64,000 nucleotides of DNA from the NCBI GenBank assembly GCA_916700875.1, contig CAKAKS010000072.1, positions 35,255,072 through 35,319,071 of the forward strand. The letters are read 5' to 3'. This document shows, piece by piece, positions 1 to 12,000 of this stretch. A program made the position numbers and the translations under genes. The stretch's first letter is position 1; the number at the start of each line of letters is the position of its first letter. Under the pieces are notes generated by a model. The model saw only the letters and a list, made by a program, of their open reading frames with translations, was not told the DNA's origin and searched no databases. The stretch comes from Sebastes aleutianus (lineage: Eukaryota; Chordata; Actinopteri; Perciformes; Sebastidae).

Positions 1-142
1 TCCAATGTTCTTTATATTGTGTATTCTATAGATATATTTCTCTAGTGTTGATATGTACATTTTATTTACTGTTCAGGTGCATTGCCTGGATAACCTGCTG
101 CTGTAACACAATAATTTCCCAATTTGGGATCAATAAAGTACT

Positions 143-178
<36 letters not shown>
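143..178 (+). repeat. TATC tetranucleotide microsatellite (copy A)
   Basis: About nine TCTA units follow a polyadenylation-like caataaagta string. The counterpart in copy B (about 23300-23359) is about six units longer, the largest length difference between the two duplicated blocks. Confidence 0.95.
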
Positions 179-974
179 ATCAGATGTGCTGAAACATGGC
201 AGTTATTGCTTCAACTATTAAAAAATCTTGTCATATATTCTTTCATTTTTTAATTATTTGTTTGATTTTCTTTCCTTATTGTTTACTATATGTACTGTAG
301 TAGGCTGTAGTAATGTGGTTGTGATGCATTATATGTATTAGCCTCTGTGGATAGTGGTGTAGTAATGAACAAACCATTTGTCATCCCTCTTTTCTCACAT
401 TCTGAATATTATACCATTGTGAACTTTGGACATGCTGTGGCAGTACCTACTGTACATATTATAAATATGGTCTTGCAAATTAAGCACATTTGAATTTGGA
501 GTAGGCTAGTTGGCTATATTCACTCACCCACTGCTAGACTACTGTTCTAAAAGTGAAACTGTGACATTCAATATCTTAAAAAAACTGGTTTGAACTGTTG
601 TAATCACAGGAGAATAACCACAGACCATAGTATTAATTAAGTTAACCTATAATTATATTGATTTATTCAGTGATTGACTAGAAATGCAAATATATGTTGA
701 TTCAAAAAACATAACTACATAATGTAAAATTAAAATATCTTTTGGATTGTGTGCAACATACCATACCAGTACTTAAGGAGAGATAGCCATTCTATTTAGG
801 AAAAATATAAATACATTGAGTAAACAAACAAAAACACTGTTATACGATACAGTATATAGCACTTATTAACATTTGGTGTGTGTGAAATGTGAAATGTTTG
901 GCATGCGCATCTGAATCTGATTGCTAATTTTACATCAAACTGCTTTAAAATCACAACCTTTTTCTGTGTTACAG

Positions 975-3966
975 ATGTAAACTGTGCAGATAAACCCGTA
1001 TTCACTCCATCCAGACTGGTAGTGAAGTTTGGTGACCCAGCTTCTGCCAGCTGCTCTGTGTGTCAGGATGCTTGCCTCGGCATCTCATTTGGTGTGGAAA
1101 GCCCTCTGGGAGACTCGACAAAAAATGGAACCACGGTTTCATGGAGGGTTGACAGACTGACTGAATGGGGCTCATCTCCCATTTGCTATTATAATAATGA
1201 TATTACTGATTACCAGTGTTGTACCTACCTGCCTGTTACTGTCTACCGTAAGTAAACAAAATACTGTTGCTAGTGATGGTTTAAACATTTATAATCTAAA
1301 TGAGTAATAAAACATCTTGGGTAGAAGTTTAGATTGTGTATTTGTCTCTCTGTTCGTCTCCACAGAGCCTCCTGATAATGTGTCCATCAGCTTTGTTGAT
1401 CTCACTGGGCCGATGTTTGAGGGTCACCAGTACACTCTGCAGTGTACAGTACAGCATGTGGCTCCTGTTCAAAACCTCACAGTGACCTTCTACAGAGGAC
1501 AGACAGCACTGGGTCAACGACTGTCCAACAATCCAGTGAGGGAACCAGTGACTGAGATCTTCACTCTGAACATCACCACGAGTAAAGAAGATGATGGAGC
1601 CCAGTTCTGGTGTGATGCAAAGCTAGAACTGGGACCTGAAGGACCACAGCTCCCTCCAGTGGTGATGTCACAATACATCACCGCCATTGTCCTCTGTGAG
1701 TGTGACAAGAAAACATCAATGCACTTTGACACCCTTGATTATGATGTTGGTCTCTTTTGCAAAGAATACGTTTTTTTTATCTGTTACTAAAAGCTGCACT
1801 AGTCTATATTTTTTATTAGTAATATATCACTTCAATACTTGAAAGTGAAAGGGGTCGCTTGTCGCTCGCAGCCAGTTAGGACACTCCAATAGAAAACAAT
1901 GTAATCAAGCCCAAGTACATGTCCTAGTTGTTTCCTAAATGCAAAACTATCACTGTTTTGTGCTTTATTTTGCATTGCAGTGTTAAGTCCTTCCATTACC
2001 AAACTGAATGACTTAATTTTACTAATAGCTTAGCTGTTATTTCAGTTTAGTTTTTTGTCAGGAGAGAATTCAGCTGAGGGGGCACAGTGACCTTTTTAGA
2101 CGGGCCTGGACCCCCATTGCCCGCCCCTAACGCCGACGCTGGTAGCGACCTGTCAATCACAAGGTAGCCACGTCCTAAAGCATCCCCTCCTTTATGGTCT
2201 ATTTGGACCATAATTTACTAAATGAACATCATGCTGTATTGAAGAAGACTTGAAACTAGTGATTGAGACCATAAACTCATGTTTACATGTTTACTGAGGT
2301 AATAAATCAAGTGAGAAGTAGGCTCATTTTCTCATAGACTTCTATACAATCAGACTTCTTTTTGCAACCAAAGGAGTCGCCCCCTGAGCTCAGTGACCCT
2401 AACTTCTCTGAACACAGTGAGACACATAACAGTAACTCTTAACAGGTCACTCCAGCTCGTTACAGTATCTAAAAGAGCTCCAGGGAGGACGTATTTTTGT
2501 AAGCCAACCAGGAAGTTAGCATCACCCTGGTTCCCTCGACAAAAAGCTAATGGGATTTTTCCATTGGGTTTGGGATTATTGCAGAAAATAAGCTCTGTGG
2601 AAAACGTTTATGATACGTACATGTTTTGTTCAGCAAGATAATCTTCACTAATGAACACCACTTTTATGATTTGTGAAGTGTGAATGCAATCGCCAGAGGT
2701 ACAAAGCTAACATTAGGCTGTAAACAAACAACACCACAGTCACATGAGCGTGAGTATACACAACGAGGCTGTAAAGGCGGACGAGTCGGCGTTTAGTAGT
2801 CTCATTTAGCCACTTGTTAGCAACCGCCTTTTATAAGACACATAAAGGCTTCAAAATTCATGAGTGGGGTATTTATTGATGTATTTTTATGTCATAGAAC
2901 AAAACGTTAAAATCTTGTAAGCTTGTGTTAACCACAGACCTTATTTCAGGAATCTATCTAAAAACCCATTGACTTCCAGACGCGGGAACCAAAGTGCTAA
3001 AATGCTAACTCATTTCTGGGTTTTAGGACTCATTCCTGTAGCACTCTATACAGTAAGATGATCATATGTTTCGTACATAAAACACCAATCTGCAAAGGAA
3101 CTATTATTATTATTATAGCTACAGCTGTTCCTGTAAATAAAGGTGGTGGATTAAAAGATGAAATATTTTCCTCTATGTTTTGGAGTAGTAGCAGAAACTG
3201 AAAGTGGAGTACAACATCCTGTTAGGACGGTACTTTCCACCACTTCTCTACACAATGTGTCTTATATCTACATCAATGGACTTTCAGTTTAAATTTAAAA
3301 AAATTGTTCCCATGTTACTGTAATGATGTGTTGTATTTCTTCCTCAATCAACACACAGATAAGCCTCATCTAGAGGGGTCATTACATCCAGATCCATTCA
3401 CCGTAACGGAAGGAGACCCTCTACATCTGAATTGCTCGGCTGTGGGAAACCCCATTCCTTCGTACACCTGGAAACTCCCATCAAACATCCCACCCCCCTT
3501 CGAGAGCAGCGTTCTCAACATCAACTCTGTAACTTCTGCAGATAAAGGGCAGTACACCTGTTCTGTCAGAAACTACCTAGGGGTTGTCACCGTGACGTTT
3601 GACGTGGATGTCCAAGGTGAGTTTTACTGTCCAGTCTTCAGGGTTATGACCGTTACTGGAAAGTTAGTGCAACCACTCTTTGCTTTCACATGCTGCTTTC
3701 TCACAGCAGTTGAAAATTGATGCTAACACACGTGACATCAAGAAGGAAGTTCATTGTGGTTTTTGGTTTTTGGTTTGACGTGAAATATTCTCTGTTCCTT
3801 TTTCTCTTTACCCATACCCCTCACCCAAGTCCCTGCAGGAAACAAAACGGCAATCATTATATGTGTGATAGTAGCAGTGGCTGTCATCTGCCTGATTGGA
3901 TACTTCTTTCGAACGGGAAAGTTGCGTTTGCCCTCACAACACTCTTCCCTGCCCACTGCAGAGTAA
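975..3966 (+). CDS. ICAM-family cell adhesion molecule, copy A (exons 2-5; exon 1 lies left of the window)
   Basis: Predicted membrane adhesion protein of the immunoglobulin superfamily; ICAMs bind leukocyte integrins at the cell surface. Coding exons are 975-1247 (ICAM N-terminal domain with the CSVCQDAC cysteine cluster), 1366-1695 (second Ig domain, PDNVSIS start, paired Cys and a DDGAQFWC motif), 3359-3616 (third, I-set-like domain ending in DKGQYTCSV) and about 3830-3966 (hydrophobic membrane segment AIIICVIVAVAVICLIGYFF, short tail, stop TAA at 3964). All junctions are phase 1 with GT-AG borders. The last exon could start at 3830 or, using a second AG, at 3839, a three-residue difference. 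Exon 1 (signal peptide) is seen only in copy B and would lie about 550 bases before position 1. The only coding difference I see from copy B is Glu versus Lys in domain 2 (GPMFEGHQ versus GPMFKGHQ). It is orthologous in type to mammalian ICAMs; which ICAM cannot be settled. Confidence 0.85.
2070..2640 (+). repeat. Dispersed repeat in ICAM intron 3 (copy A)
   Basis: The core from about 2140 (agcgacctgtcaatcacaag) to about 2385 (gagtcgccccctg) recurs at about 56345-56600 with around 95% identity, outside the duplicated blocks, so it is an interspersed element. Its copy in the second block is near 25250-25820. There is no coding potential and I cannot assign a family; terminal repeats are not clear. 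Confidence 0.7.
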
Positions 3967-6726
3967 AGTCTGCGGGAAGGTATGAAAATGTGTATGGTAG
4001 GGGTGTGACGAAATATCATGCAACGAAATATCGCGCTATAAAAACGTGACAATATGCATCGTCGAGGGTTTGCCAAGGGAAATGGGGAACTATAGGTTCA
4101 TGTTAACAAGTCAATATTATGTGGTGGTTATTTGGCCACATTTTACTGAAACATCCAGTACAGCTGTTAAATATGCTGCTTTACTATTTCTCTCTGTTGT
4201 ATTTCGGTTGTGTTACTACAAAGGACTTCATAACTTAGTCTTTAGAGATGTACTGTATATATAAAGCTTAAATACTATGTGAAAATGCTCACATTGAACT
4301 TCACAGCTATGTTAAACCACTGAAAGCTTGTGCCTGACCGCAGCTAGAGCAACAGTTTCCGTGTGCATGCATTCTTCGTGTGGCTATATTTGTGTGTATG
4401 TGTATGTGTTGTATTAATGCGCTCGCTTAGTGACACTGAAAAAGAGGAATTCATGTAAGCAACAACTGTATAATAATGAACTGCGCACTGGAACTCCAAT
4501 AAGGAAATATTGTATAAGCTTTGACCATGTTTATTTTAAAAATTGTAAATAAATGATCACTTTGTGCAATGAGATGCATCCCAGACACTTTTATTGATAT
4601 TCTATTGTATTTAAAGTAGCTGCAAATACATAGAACAATATTAAATGGAGGTATTACAGTCACAGATTGGCCTTAGATTCCTGTAATCCAATGTCTGACC
4701 TTGCCTGAAAGATTGAAAGTGTTCTCACTAAGTTTTACAGTCAGACAAAATGGCAAGTAGACTACAGCAAACCCCAAAAGTACTGATGGAACTGTTATAC
4801 GTAATTAGAGATTTCCTGTTTATGAGATTCTTCATCACTAGGCTAACTCTGACTCTTTCAGATCTCTTTTTGATCTCTGAGGCTTTTACGGAAAACTCCA
4901 CTGCGAGTAAATACATCCCAGAAATGTTTCACTCCTACTCTTTTTCTCCCGTCCATTACCACATCGTCCTCTCCTATGAGGAAGAAACTTGGAGGAGATG
5001 AGAAGAGGAAAGAGGGCATGAGAAACTTTATTTTCGATCACTAATATTAGATAAACTTCTGATGAACTAACTAACTTTTTAGGAGGGTACAAGGGGTCTT
5101 TAGGGGGAGATAGCCGGTCAACAGTAGATGTCACATAGAAGTGGTGTACGTCATCTGAAAGCTGGGAACCTGAAGATTAATTTGCGAGTTGTTCTAGTCA
5201 GAAATAAACATGAATTAATTAATGAATTAATCGATGAATTAATTAAAATAAATTGTGAAAGTTTATAAGGGCTAAGAACATTATGATAGAGGTATATGAT
5301 GACCATTCCCATGCTCTATTATGTCTCATAAGCAAGTTTGGGGTTGATACCATTTGTTACACAGATTTGGTGCTAAATTTAACCATTTTTTACCACTTGA
5401 GAATTGATAAAGATGATCAATAATCCCTCCAAAATACCACATTATGACACCAAGACCTTGAGGAACACCATAGAAAAAGCCAGGTATCAAAAACTTTTGA
5501 CATTTGGAGATTTCTGCAAGAATTGCCTTTTTAGGCAATTGGATGGCGAGCACTTCTGTTGTGTAAACTGCTCAGAAACCCCCTTATTGTCAATCTACCT
5601 AGGAAAGCCATCCATACTCTGAATGCTCTAGGTGTCTAGTTTGTGGTTGTAAAATGTCATGAGGCTGTGATTATCCTAGAGGTCACCACAGGTCATTTTA
5701 TACTGTGAGGTCAAGTTAAAAAAAAAAAAAGGTCTCACAACAATGAAATAGCTGCTATGGAGACTAACATCATCACACATGAATACAATTGGGCTGATTG
5801 GATCTACAAGAGTCTCAGCTTTACAGTGATATGCAATTTATGAAGAAAACACATTTATACTGCAATCAAATAACTGCATGTTTTTTGCCCAAAACTGCAT
5901 GTGATTATCATAAAGTGGGTATGTCTGTAAAGGGGAGACTCTTGAGTACCCATAGAACCCATTTCCATTCATTTATTCACATATCTTGAGGTCAGAGGTC
6001 AAGGGACCCCTTTGAAAATGGCCATGCCAGTTTTTCCTCGCCAAAATTTAGCCTAACTTTGGAGCGATATTTAGCCTCCTACTGACAAAATAACATGGGG
6101 ATCATAGGGTTAACATGAGACTGGAGAGCAGGTCCATTCTTCACGTCTTAGTCCATAACAGTCATGTGTATAACAACCAACTGAAAAGGAATGACGGCCT
6201 ACAATTTTTTTGCAAGCCATCACTGAATATTGTGGACATGTTTATAGACCTTTTCAAACTTGACAACATAAACATTTGAAATGGGCCCCTTTGCTGAAAG
6301 CAAACTTGGACCAAAGCTGTTGACCTAGCAACATAACGACAAGGAAAAGGTCTGTAGTGTGATCATCAGCAGCAAAACTGAAAACACTTCAAGAGGAAAC
6401 ACCTGTGCATCCTGGAACTCTTACCCTGTGCGTCAGTGTTTATGGTGGCAGAAGTCCATGCTTGCAATTGTATAAGTGTTGACTTTTGAAAACATGTCAT
6501 TTGTCATACCCTTATTGTCCTCATCATTCAATTAAAAATCTCCCTGGAGCTCACACACAGGCGACTGGATATAGAAAATGAAACAGTGGCACAAATAAAC
6601 TACAGCAGTGACATGATAACAATGTGATTAAGATTCCAGTAAAAACTGAATAAACAATATTATTCACCATCCATTAACCTCTTGGAGAATACTTTTCCTA
6701 AATTTTAATTTCTTTACTCTGTTATA
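3967..6726 (+). other. 3' flank of ICAM copy A, no gene seen
   Basis: No exon is supported here. The short open frames lack recognisable domains and are duplicated unchanged at 27145-29905. A hAT-like start (ggtaggggtgtgacgaaata, about 4000) and later repeat fragments suggest transposon debris. Near 5520-5545 there is a small inverted repeat (aattgcc / ggcaatt). Confidence 0.6.
5740..6110 (+). mobile_element. Fragment of non-autonomous hAT-type repeat (tcaaggga family)
   Basis: It contains gagactaacatcatcacaca, the aaagtgggtatgtctgtaaa string, cttgaggtcagaggtcaagg and gaaaatggccatgccagttt. The same ordered strings occur at 11410-11560, 14285-14610, 20419-20830 and, by duplication, 28918-29290. 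Both ends are missing here. Copies that retain ends carry agggctgtcaa and ttgacagccct termini. Confidence 0.75.
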
Positions 6727-6730
6727 TTAA

Positions 6731-7096
6731 AGCTGAAGTTGGCAAGTTGGAATAAATATGATTAAAAAAGGTTATTTTTATAAAACGGTCACTATATCCT
6801 GATAGTAGTGCATGAGACAGATAATCAGAAAAAAATCATGTGCCTCTGTCTCCTCCAGTGCTGTCAATCACTCACAAACTCTGATCAAACGGTCAAACTA
6901 GGCAGCGCTGATCCAATATGAATCAATATTCTGTTACTGTAATGCCTGTTTCTTGCCTCAAATGTTTTCAGAAACATATTTTAGTGTACTGATTAGGTGT
7001 AAAATGAGAGAGTTTGTGACCGCCATGTTGAGATCAGTTGAGGAAATACCAAGCACCGGCCACCAGCCAGAGAACTTTTTCATTTTACATTTTACA
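6731..7096 (+). mobile_element. Truncated TTAA-flanked MITE at the duplication edge (copy A)
   Basis: It begins directly after TTAA (6727-6730) with agctgaagttggcaagttgg, the diverged end of the family that is full length at 30436-31181. It shares ataaaacggtcactatatcc and gatcagttgaggaaatacca with the copies at 29909 and 62413. It is cut at 7096, exactly where the duplicated block stops. Confidence 0.8.
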
Positions 7097-7231
7097 TGTC
7101 CCGCCCTCTCCGGTGGACCAAATAGGACCTTATATCGCAAAAAAATTAGAACGGTAGTCAAAAGTGAGAAACAAATATCTTTTTTTGTTGAATTACGCCA
7201 TGAATAACACATATAATGTTTGTCAATTTAA

Positions 7232-7726
7232 AGGTCCCATATTATAAAGAAGTGAGATTTTCATGTTTTTTCTTTATAAAGCAGGCTTAAGTCCTATGAA
7301 AGTATCGAAACACTCAATCCACAGGGAAATACACACAGCCTGTATTCAGAAACTCTGCATTTGAAACAAGCTGTCAGGAATTCTGCCCATTCGTGTTGTC
7401 ACGAATATACAAAATTTAGACATTTGACACAATTTTAAACATAAACATTCTAAATGTATCCCAGTTTATTCCTGTTGCAGTGTATGTGAATGTCATCAGC
7501 TGACAGGGAGTACACATGGACCCAAGCTGTTGCCTAGCAACGCAGTTGCAATTCCGTCAAAATGCGCTACAACGGAGCGTTTCAGTCAGAGGGTAAATAC
7601 AGGCATATTCAGGTCTGAAAATATGAGGAAAATAAAGTTTTTTTTGAACATTACAGGAGGTAAACATGTTCTAGTAGAAACACAAAATACAAGTATGAAC
7701 CTGAAAATGAGCACGATATGGGACCT
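7232..7726. mobile_element. MITE with AGGTCCCATAT inverted ends and TTAA target duplications
   Basis: The left end aggtcccatattat and right end atatgggacct are inverted repeats. They are flanked by TTAA at 7228-7231 and 7727-7730, the target signature of piggyBac-type transposons. The element is 495 bp with no coding capacity and is presumably mobilised in trans. Confidence 0.85.
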
Positions 7727-7964
7727 TTAAAACATAATTTTGCAGTCAAGTCAAGAAAGTCTCTATAAAGTCTATCGGTATAAAACGACGAAATTCTAAA
7801 TTGACTAAAACTATTAAATTGTTTAGACATTTCAAATTAATTCCAATTGTTTAGCAGACCCCGAATGTTGTTTGTTTGTTTGTTTTATTTTGTTTTGTTT
7901 TTATTCATCTTTTCCTTTCCTTTCAGTTTATTTGTTGTATAATTTATAATTTATTTAATTTATT

Positions 7965-8706
7965 TTTCTCGTAAAGTTATGACTTTATTCTCGTAAAGTA
8001 ATGACTTTATTCTCGTAATATTACGACTTTTTTTCTCGTAAAGTTATGACTTTATTCACGTTATATTACTCCTTTTTTTCTCGTAAAGTTATGACTTTAT
8101 TCTCGTATTACGACTTTTTTTCTCGTAAAGTTATGAATTTATTTTCGTAATATTACGACTTTTTTTCTCGTAAAGTTATGACTTTATTCCCGTAATCTTA
8201 CGACTTTTTTTCTTGTAAAGTTATGACTTTATTCTCGTTATATTACTCCTTTTTTTCTCGTAAAGTTATGAATTTATTTTCGTAATATTACGACTTTTTT
8301 TCTCGTAGTTATGACTTTATTCTCGTAATATTACGACTTTTTTTCTCGTAAAGTTATGAATTTATTTTCGTAATATTACGACTTTTTTTCTCGTAAAGTT
8401 ATGACTTTATTCCCGTAATCTTACGACTTTTTTTCTTGTAAAGTTATGACTTTATTCTCGTTATATTACTCCTTTTTTTCTCGTAAAGTTATGAATTTAT
8501 TTTCGTAATATTACGACTTTTTTTCTCGTAAAGTTATGACTTTATTCTCGTAATATTAAGACTTTTTTTTCTCGTAAAGTTATGACTTTATTCTCGTAAT
8601 ATTAAGACTTTTTTTTCTCGTAAAGTTATGACTATATTCTCGTTATATTACTTTTTTTTCTCGTAAAGTTATGACTTTATTCTCGTAAAGTTATGACTTT
8701 ATTCTG
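7965..8706 (+). repeat. AT-rich tandem array (ctcgtaaagttatgacttta unit)
   Basis: About 740 bp built of the alternating modules ctcgtaaagttatgacttta, ttctcgtaatattacgactt and tttttt, with a basic unit near 47 bp. Rarer variants (cccgtaatcttacg at about 8189 and 8412, cgttatattactcc at about 8233 and 8458) recur about 224 bp apart, so there is a higher-order repeat. The same modules fill the hAT element in cdc37 intron 1. Confidence 0.95.
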
Positions 8707-8859
8707 ACTCTATTTGTTGTATAATTTATAATTTATTTTGAAATTATTTTTTATACTGTAAAATATTTTTGCAGAATTGTAATGAAAAATCGGAGCATGC
8801 GATTATATTTTATTGAACTTTGGGAATAAAGTATTATAAAAAAATAAATAGAACGACCG

Positions 8860-9082
8860 CTTCTTGACGACGTGTATTGATTGCCGCAGTTAAAGAGGTG
8901 ATCACCATGGTAACACATCCCTGGATCAGACGGCTTGTGGCTGCCTGCCTCTTTAAGAGGATTGAGAAACTACCAATTACAGTCTGGTTTGCTGCCGTCT
9001 TGTCAGTAGAGTCCCAGCTGAACATCCCTGCCGTCTCCTACTGAAGCTGAAACCAGAGAAGGAGGAAGAAACAGCCGTGGAG
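8860..9082 (+). promoter_or_regulatory. Probable cdc37 promoter and 5' UTR
   Basis: A locally GC- and CpG-rich stretch (cttcttgacgacgtgtattg, gctgccgtcttgtcagtaga) sits between the AT-rich array and the cdc37 start. It holds the inferred transcription start. No TATA box is obvious. This is inferred from position and base composition. Confidence 0.45.
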
Positions 9083-12000
9083 ATGAGCACCGGAGCGGGC
9101 ATCGACTACAGCCGCTGGGATCACATCTATGTGTCCGACGATGAAGACGCGTCCAGTCCGTACGTCGACACGCAGAGCCTGTTCAGGATGAGACACCGGG
9201 TCAGCAGCAGGGACACGTGTAGTAGCCGTGATACCTGGTTAGTTTTACCAGTAGATGTGATTTAACTAGTAACCAACAACCAGAGGAGTCCATACAGACC
9301 AACAGACCAACAGACCAACAGGTGTTACACACACATCTGTGACGCTGAAGGATCTGATAGCTAACTAAACACTAGCAAGCAAACTCTAGGTCAGGGGTCA
9401 GAGGTCAGGGGTCAGCAACCTGTGGCTCTTCAGCTCCTCCCCAGTGGCTCCCTGTAGATTTATAAAAATGGAAATGAATAAGTGTTTTTCAATTTACATT
9501 TTCATTTTTATTTATCATTGTTGTATATATATAAATAAATCTGAGATTTCGAGAATAAAGTCGTAATATTGTGAAAATAAAGTCGTAAGTTTAAGAGAAA
9601 AAAACTCTTAATATTATGAGAATAAAGTCATAATATTATAAAGTAGTAATTTTACATGTTATTTTCTTTTTTTCTCATAAAGTTATGACTTTATTCTCGT
9701 AATATTACGACTTTTTTTCTCGTAAAGTTATGACTATATTCTCGTAAAGTTATGACTTTATTCTCCTAATATTACGACTTTTTTTCTCGTAAAGTTATGA
9801 CTTTATTCTCGTTATATTACGACTTTCTTTCTCGTAAAGTTATGACTTTATTCTCGTAAAGCTATGACTTAATTCTCGTAAATTACTACTTTTTTTCTCG
9901 TAAAGTTACGACTTTATTCTCATAAAGTTATGACTTTATTCTCGTTATATTACGACTTTTTTTCTCGTAAAGTTATGACTTTATTCTCGTAAAGTTATGA
10001 CTTTTTTCTCGTAAAATTATGACTTTATCCTTGTAAAGTTATGACTTTATTCTCGTAATATTACTACTTTTTTCTCGTAAAGTTATGACTTTATTCTCGT
10101 AAAGCTATGACTTAATTCTCGTAAATTACTACTTTTTTTCTCGTAAAGTTATGACTTTATTCTGGAAATCTCCGATTTTTTTCCCTCAATGTGGCCCTCA
10201 TACTCGGTAGTACATTTGCACTTTGGCCCTCACTGCATTAGACATATATACTATATACTTAGACTATAAACTGTGTTACCTTCATCACAATGCTTAAATG
10301 TTTTGCGGCTCCAGACAGATTTATTTTTATTTAATTTGGCCTAAAATGGCTCTTTTGATAGTAAAGGTTGCTGACCCCTGCTCTAGCCTATGTGTATAGC
10401 ACATTTTAAAAAACTAAAGTTACAAAAGAGATTTACAGAAAAAGGAAAAGGAGAGAAGGGGCCTTAACCCAACAACCTTAGATAGACGAATCAAATTGTG
10501 AAGTGTAAAATCACAAATTACTTGAAATTAAATAAGCTAATTATGGAACTAGTAACAGTATGGCTGCTAACTGCATTGGTCAAGTTCAGTTTGTATGGCT
10601 CTGGTGGTTCTGTGTAAATAATGAGCTTAGCTGGTGTTGAGCTGTCACATGACTACAGTAGTTAAGTGAACGTGACTTGTAGTCTCCAGCATCCTCCTTG
10701 TCTATTTTCATTCCAGTATTTCTTAAATCTGATATCTGTAGAGAATCAGAGCTTGCAGAGATGTGGGAAAAATAAATGATTACCGCTGGCTGATATGTTT
10801 GAAATGTTATGGGCTGGTACACTGGAGCCAAATTTGGCCATGTGTGTGTATTTTAGTTATGATAACCAAATGAGGCTGAACAAGTCATTCTGATTCATGC
10901 CCTTAAATGTATTTCATTGCCCAGCAACAGACATAATAGTTCCAACAATTGTTTCCCAAGATATTTGAGATACTTCTCCCACATCAGGTACTGATTCATT
11001 AGTGTTTTTAAATAAAAGATGTAGTTCCTTGGTAATTAGTTCTGTCATGTGCAGACTAGTTTTTCTTTCTGTCATGCACGCATATGTTAGGTTGTCAGTC
11101 GATTTAAAATATTTAATCGCGATTAATCACACATTTTTATCAGCTCAAAATGTACCTTTTTAAAGGGAGATTTTTCAAGTATTTAATACGCTTATCAACA
11201 TGGGAGTGGGCAAATATGCTTGCCTTATGCAAATGTATGTATACAAAATAAATGTAAAATAAATGTATAATCAATTGACAACACAAAACAATGACAAATA
11301 TTGTCAAGAAACCCTCACAGGTACTGCATTTAGTATAAAAAAATATGCTCAAATTATAACATGGCAAACTCAAGCCCAACAGGTAACAACAGCTGTCAGT
11401 GTGTCAGTGTGTCAGTCGTGTACCCATAGAACCCATTTTCAGTCGTATATCTTGAGGTCAGAGGTCAAGGGACATGACACAAAAGTCATGCCAGTTTTTC
11501 CTCGCTAAAATTTAGTGCAAGTTTGGAGCTTAATTTAGCCACCTTTATGACAAGCTAGTATGATGTGGTTGATAACAATGTATTCCTTAGGTTTTCTAGC
11601 TTCATATGATGCCAGTATATTTCATTCTAGCTTTAAAACTGAGCCCACTGCACCCTACATATCATAAATTTTGTTAATGCGTTAACAAAATCAGTGGCAT
11701 TAAAATGAATTTGCTTTAACGCCAATGATAACTTGTTAACTTTGACAGCCCTAGTTTTAAATGGTTGTTCTAGTTTTCTTGTAATTTCACTTTTGAGCCT
11801 CTTCTCCTCACCTGATCCCTTTCATCCATGACCTAGTACTTTTTAAATCTAAGCTCGAGACTTTTTTATTTAGATTGGTTTTTAATACCTAGTAGCGCTG
11901 TGACATTTTCCCTGTGCTTTTTATGTACCTTTTTATGATTTTATGATATGTTAATTTTTTATTCTTGTTATTTCTTGATGTCAATGTAAAGAACGTTGGG

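Larger units (their letters stand above)
1..7096 (+). repeat. Segmental duplication, copy A (right part)
   Basis: This stretch is repeated in the same orientation at 23158-30274. The offset is 23157 at the left edge, 23181 after a TATC microsatellite that is 24 bp longer in copy B, and 23178 after two small deletions in copy B near 25.9 and 26.3 kb. Identity is above 99.5% up to about 6.3 kb and falls to about 97% from 6.3 to 7.1 kb. The block starts left of the window. It ends at 7096, where copy A goes on with tgtcccgccc and copy B with actacaacta. It carries the ICAM-like gene. It could be a true tandem duplication or, less likely, a falsely duplicated haplotype in the assembly. Confidence 0.95.
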
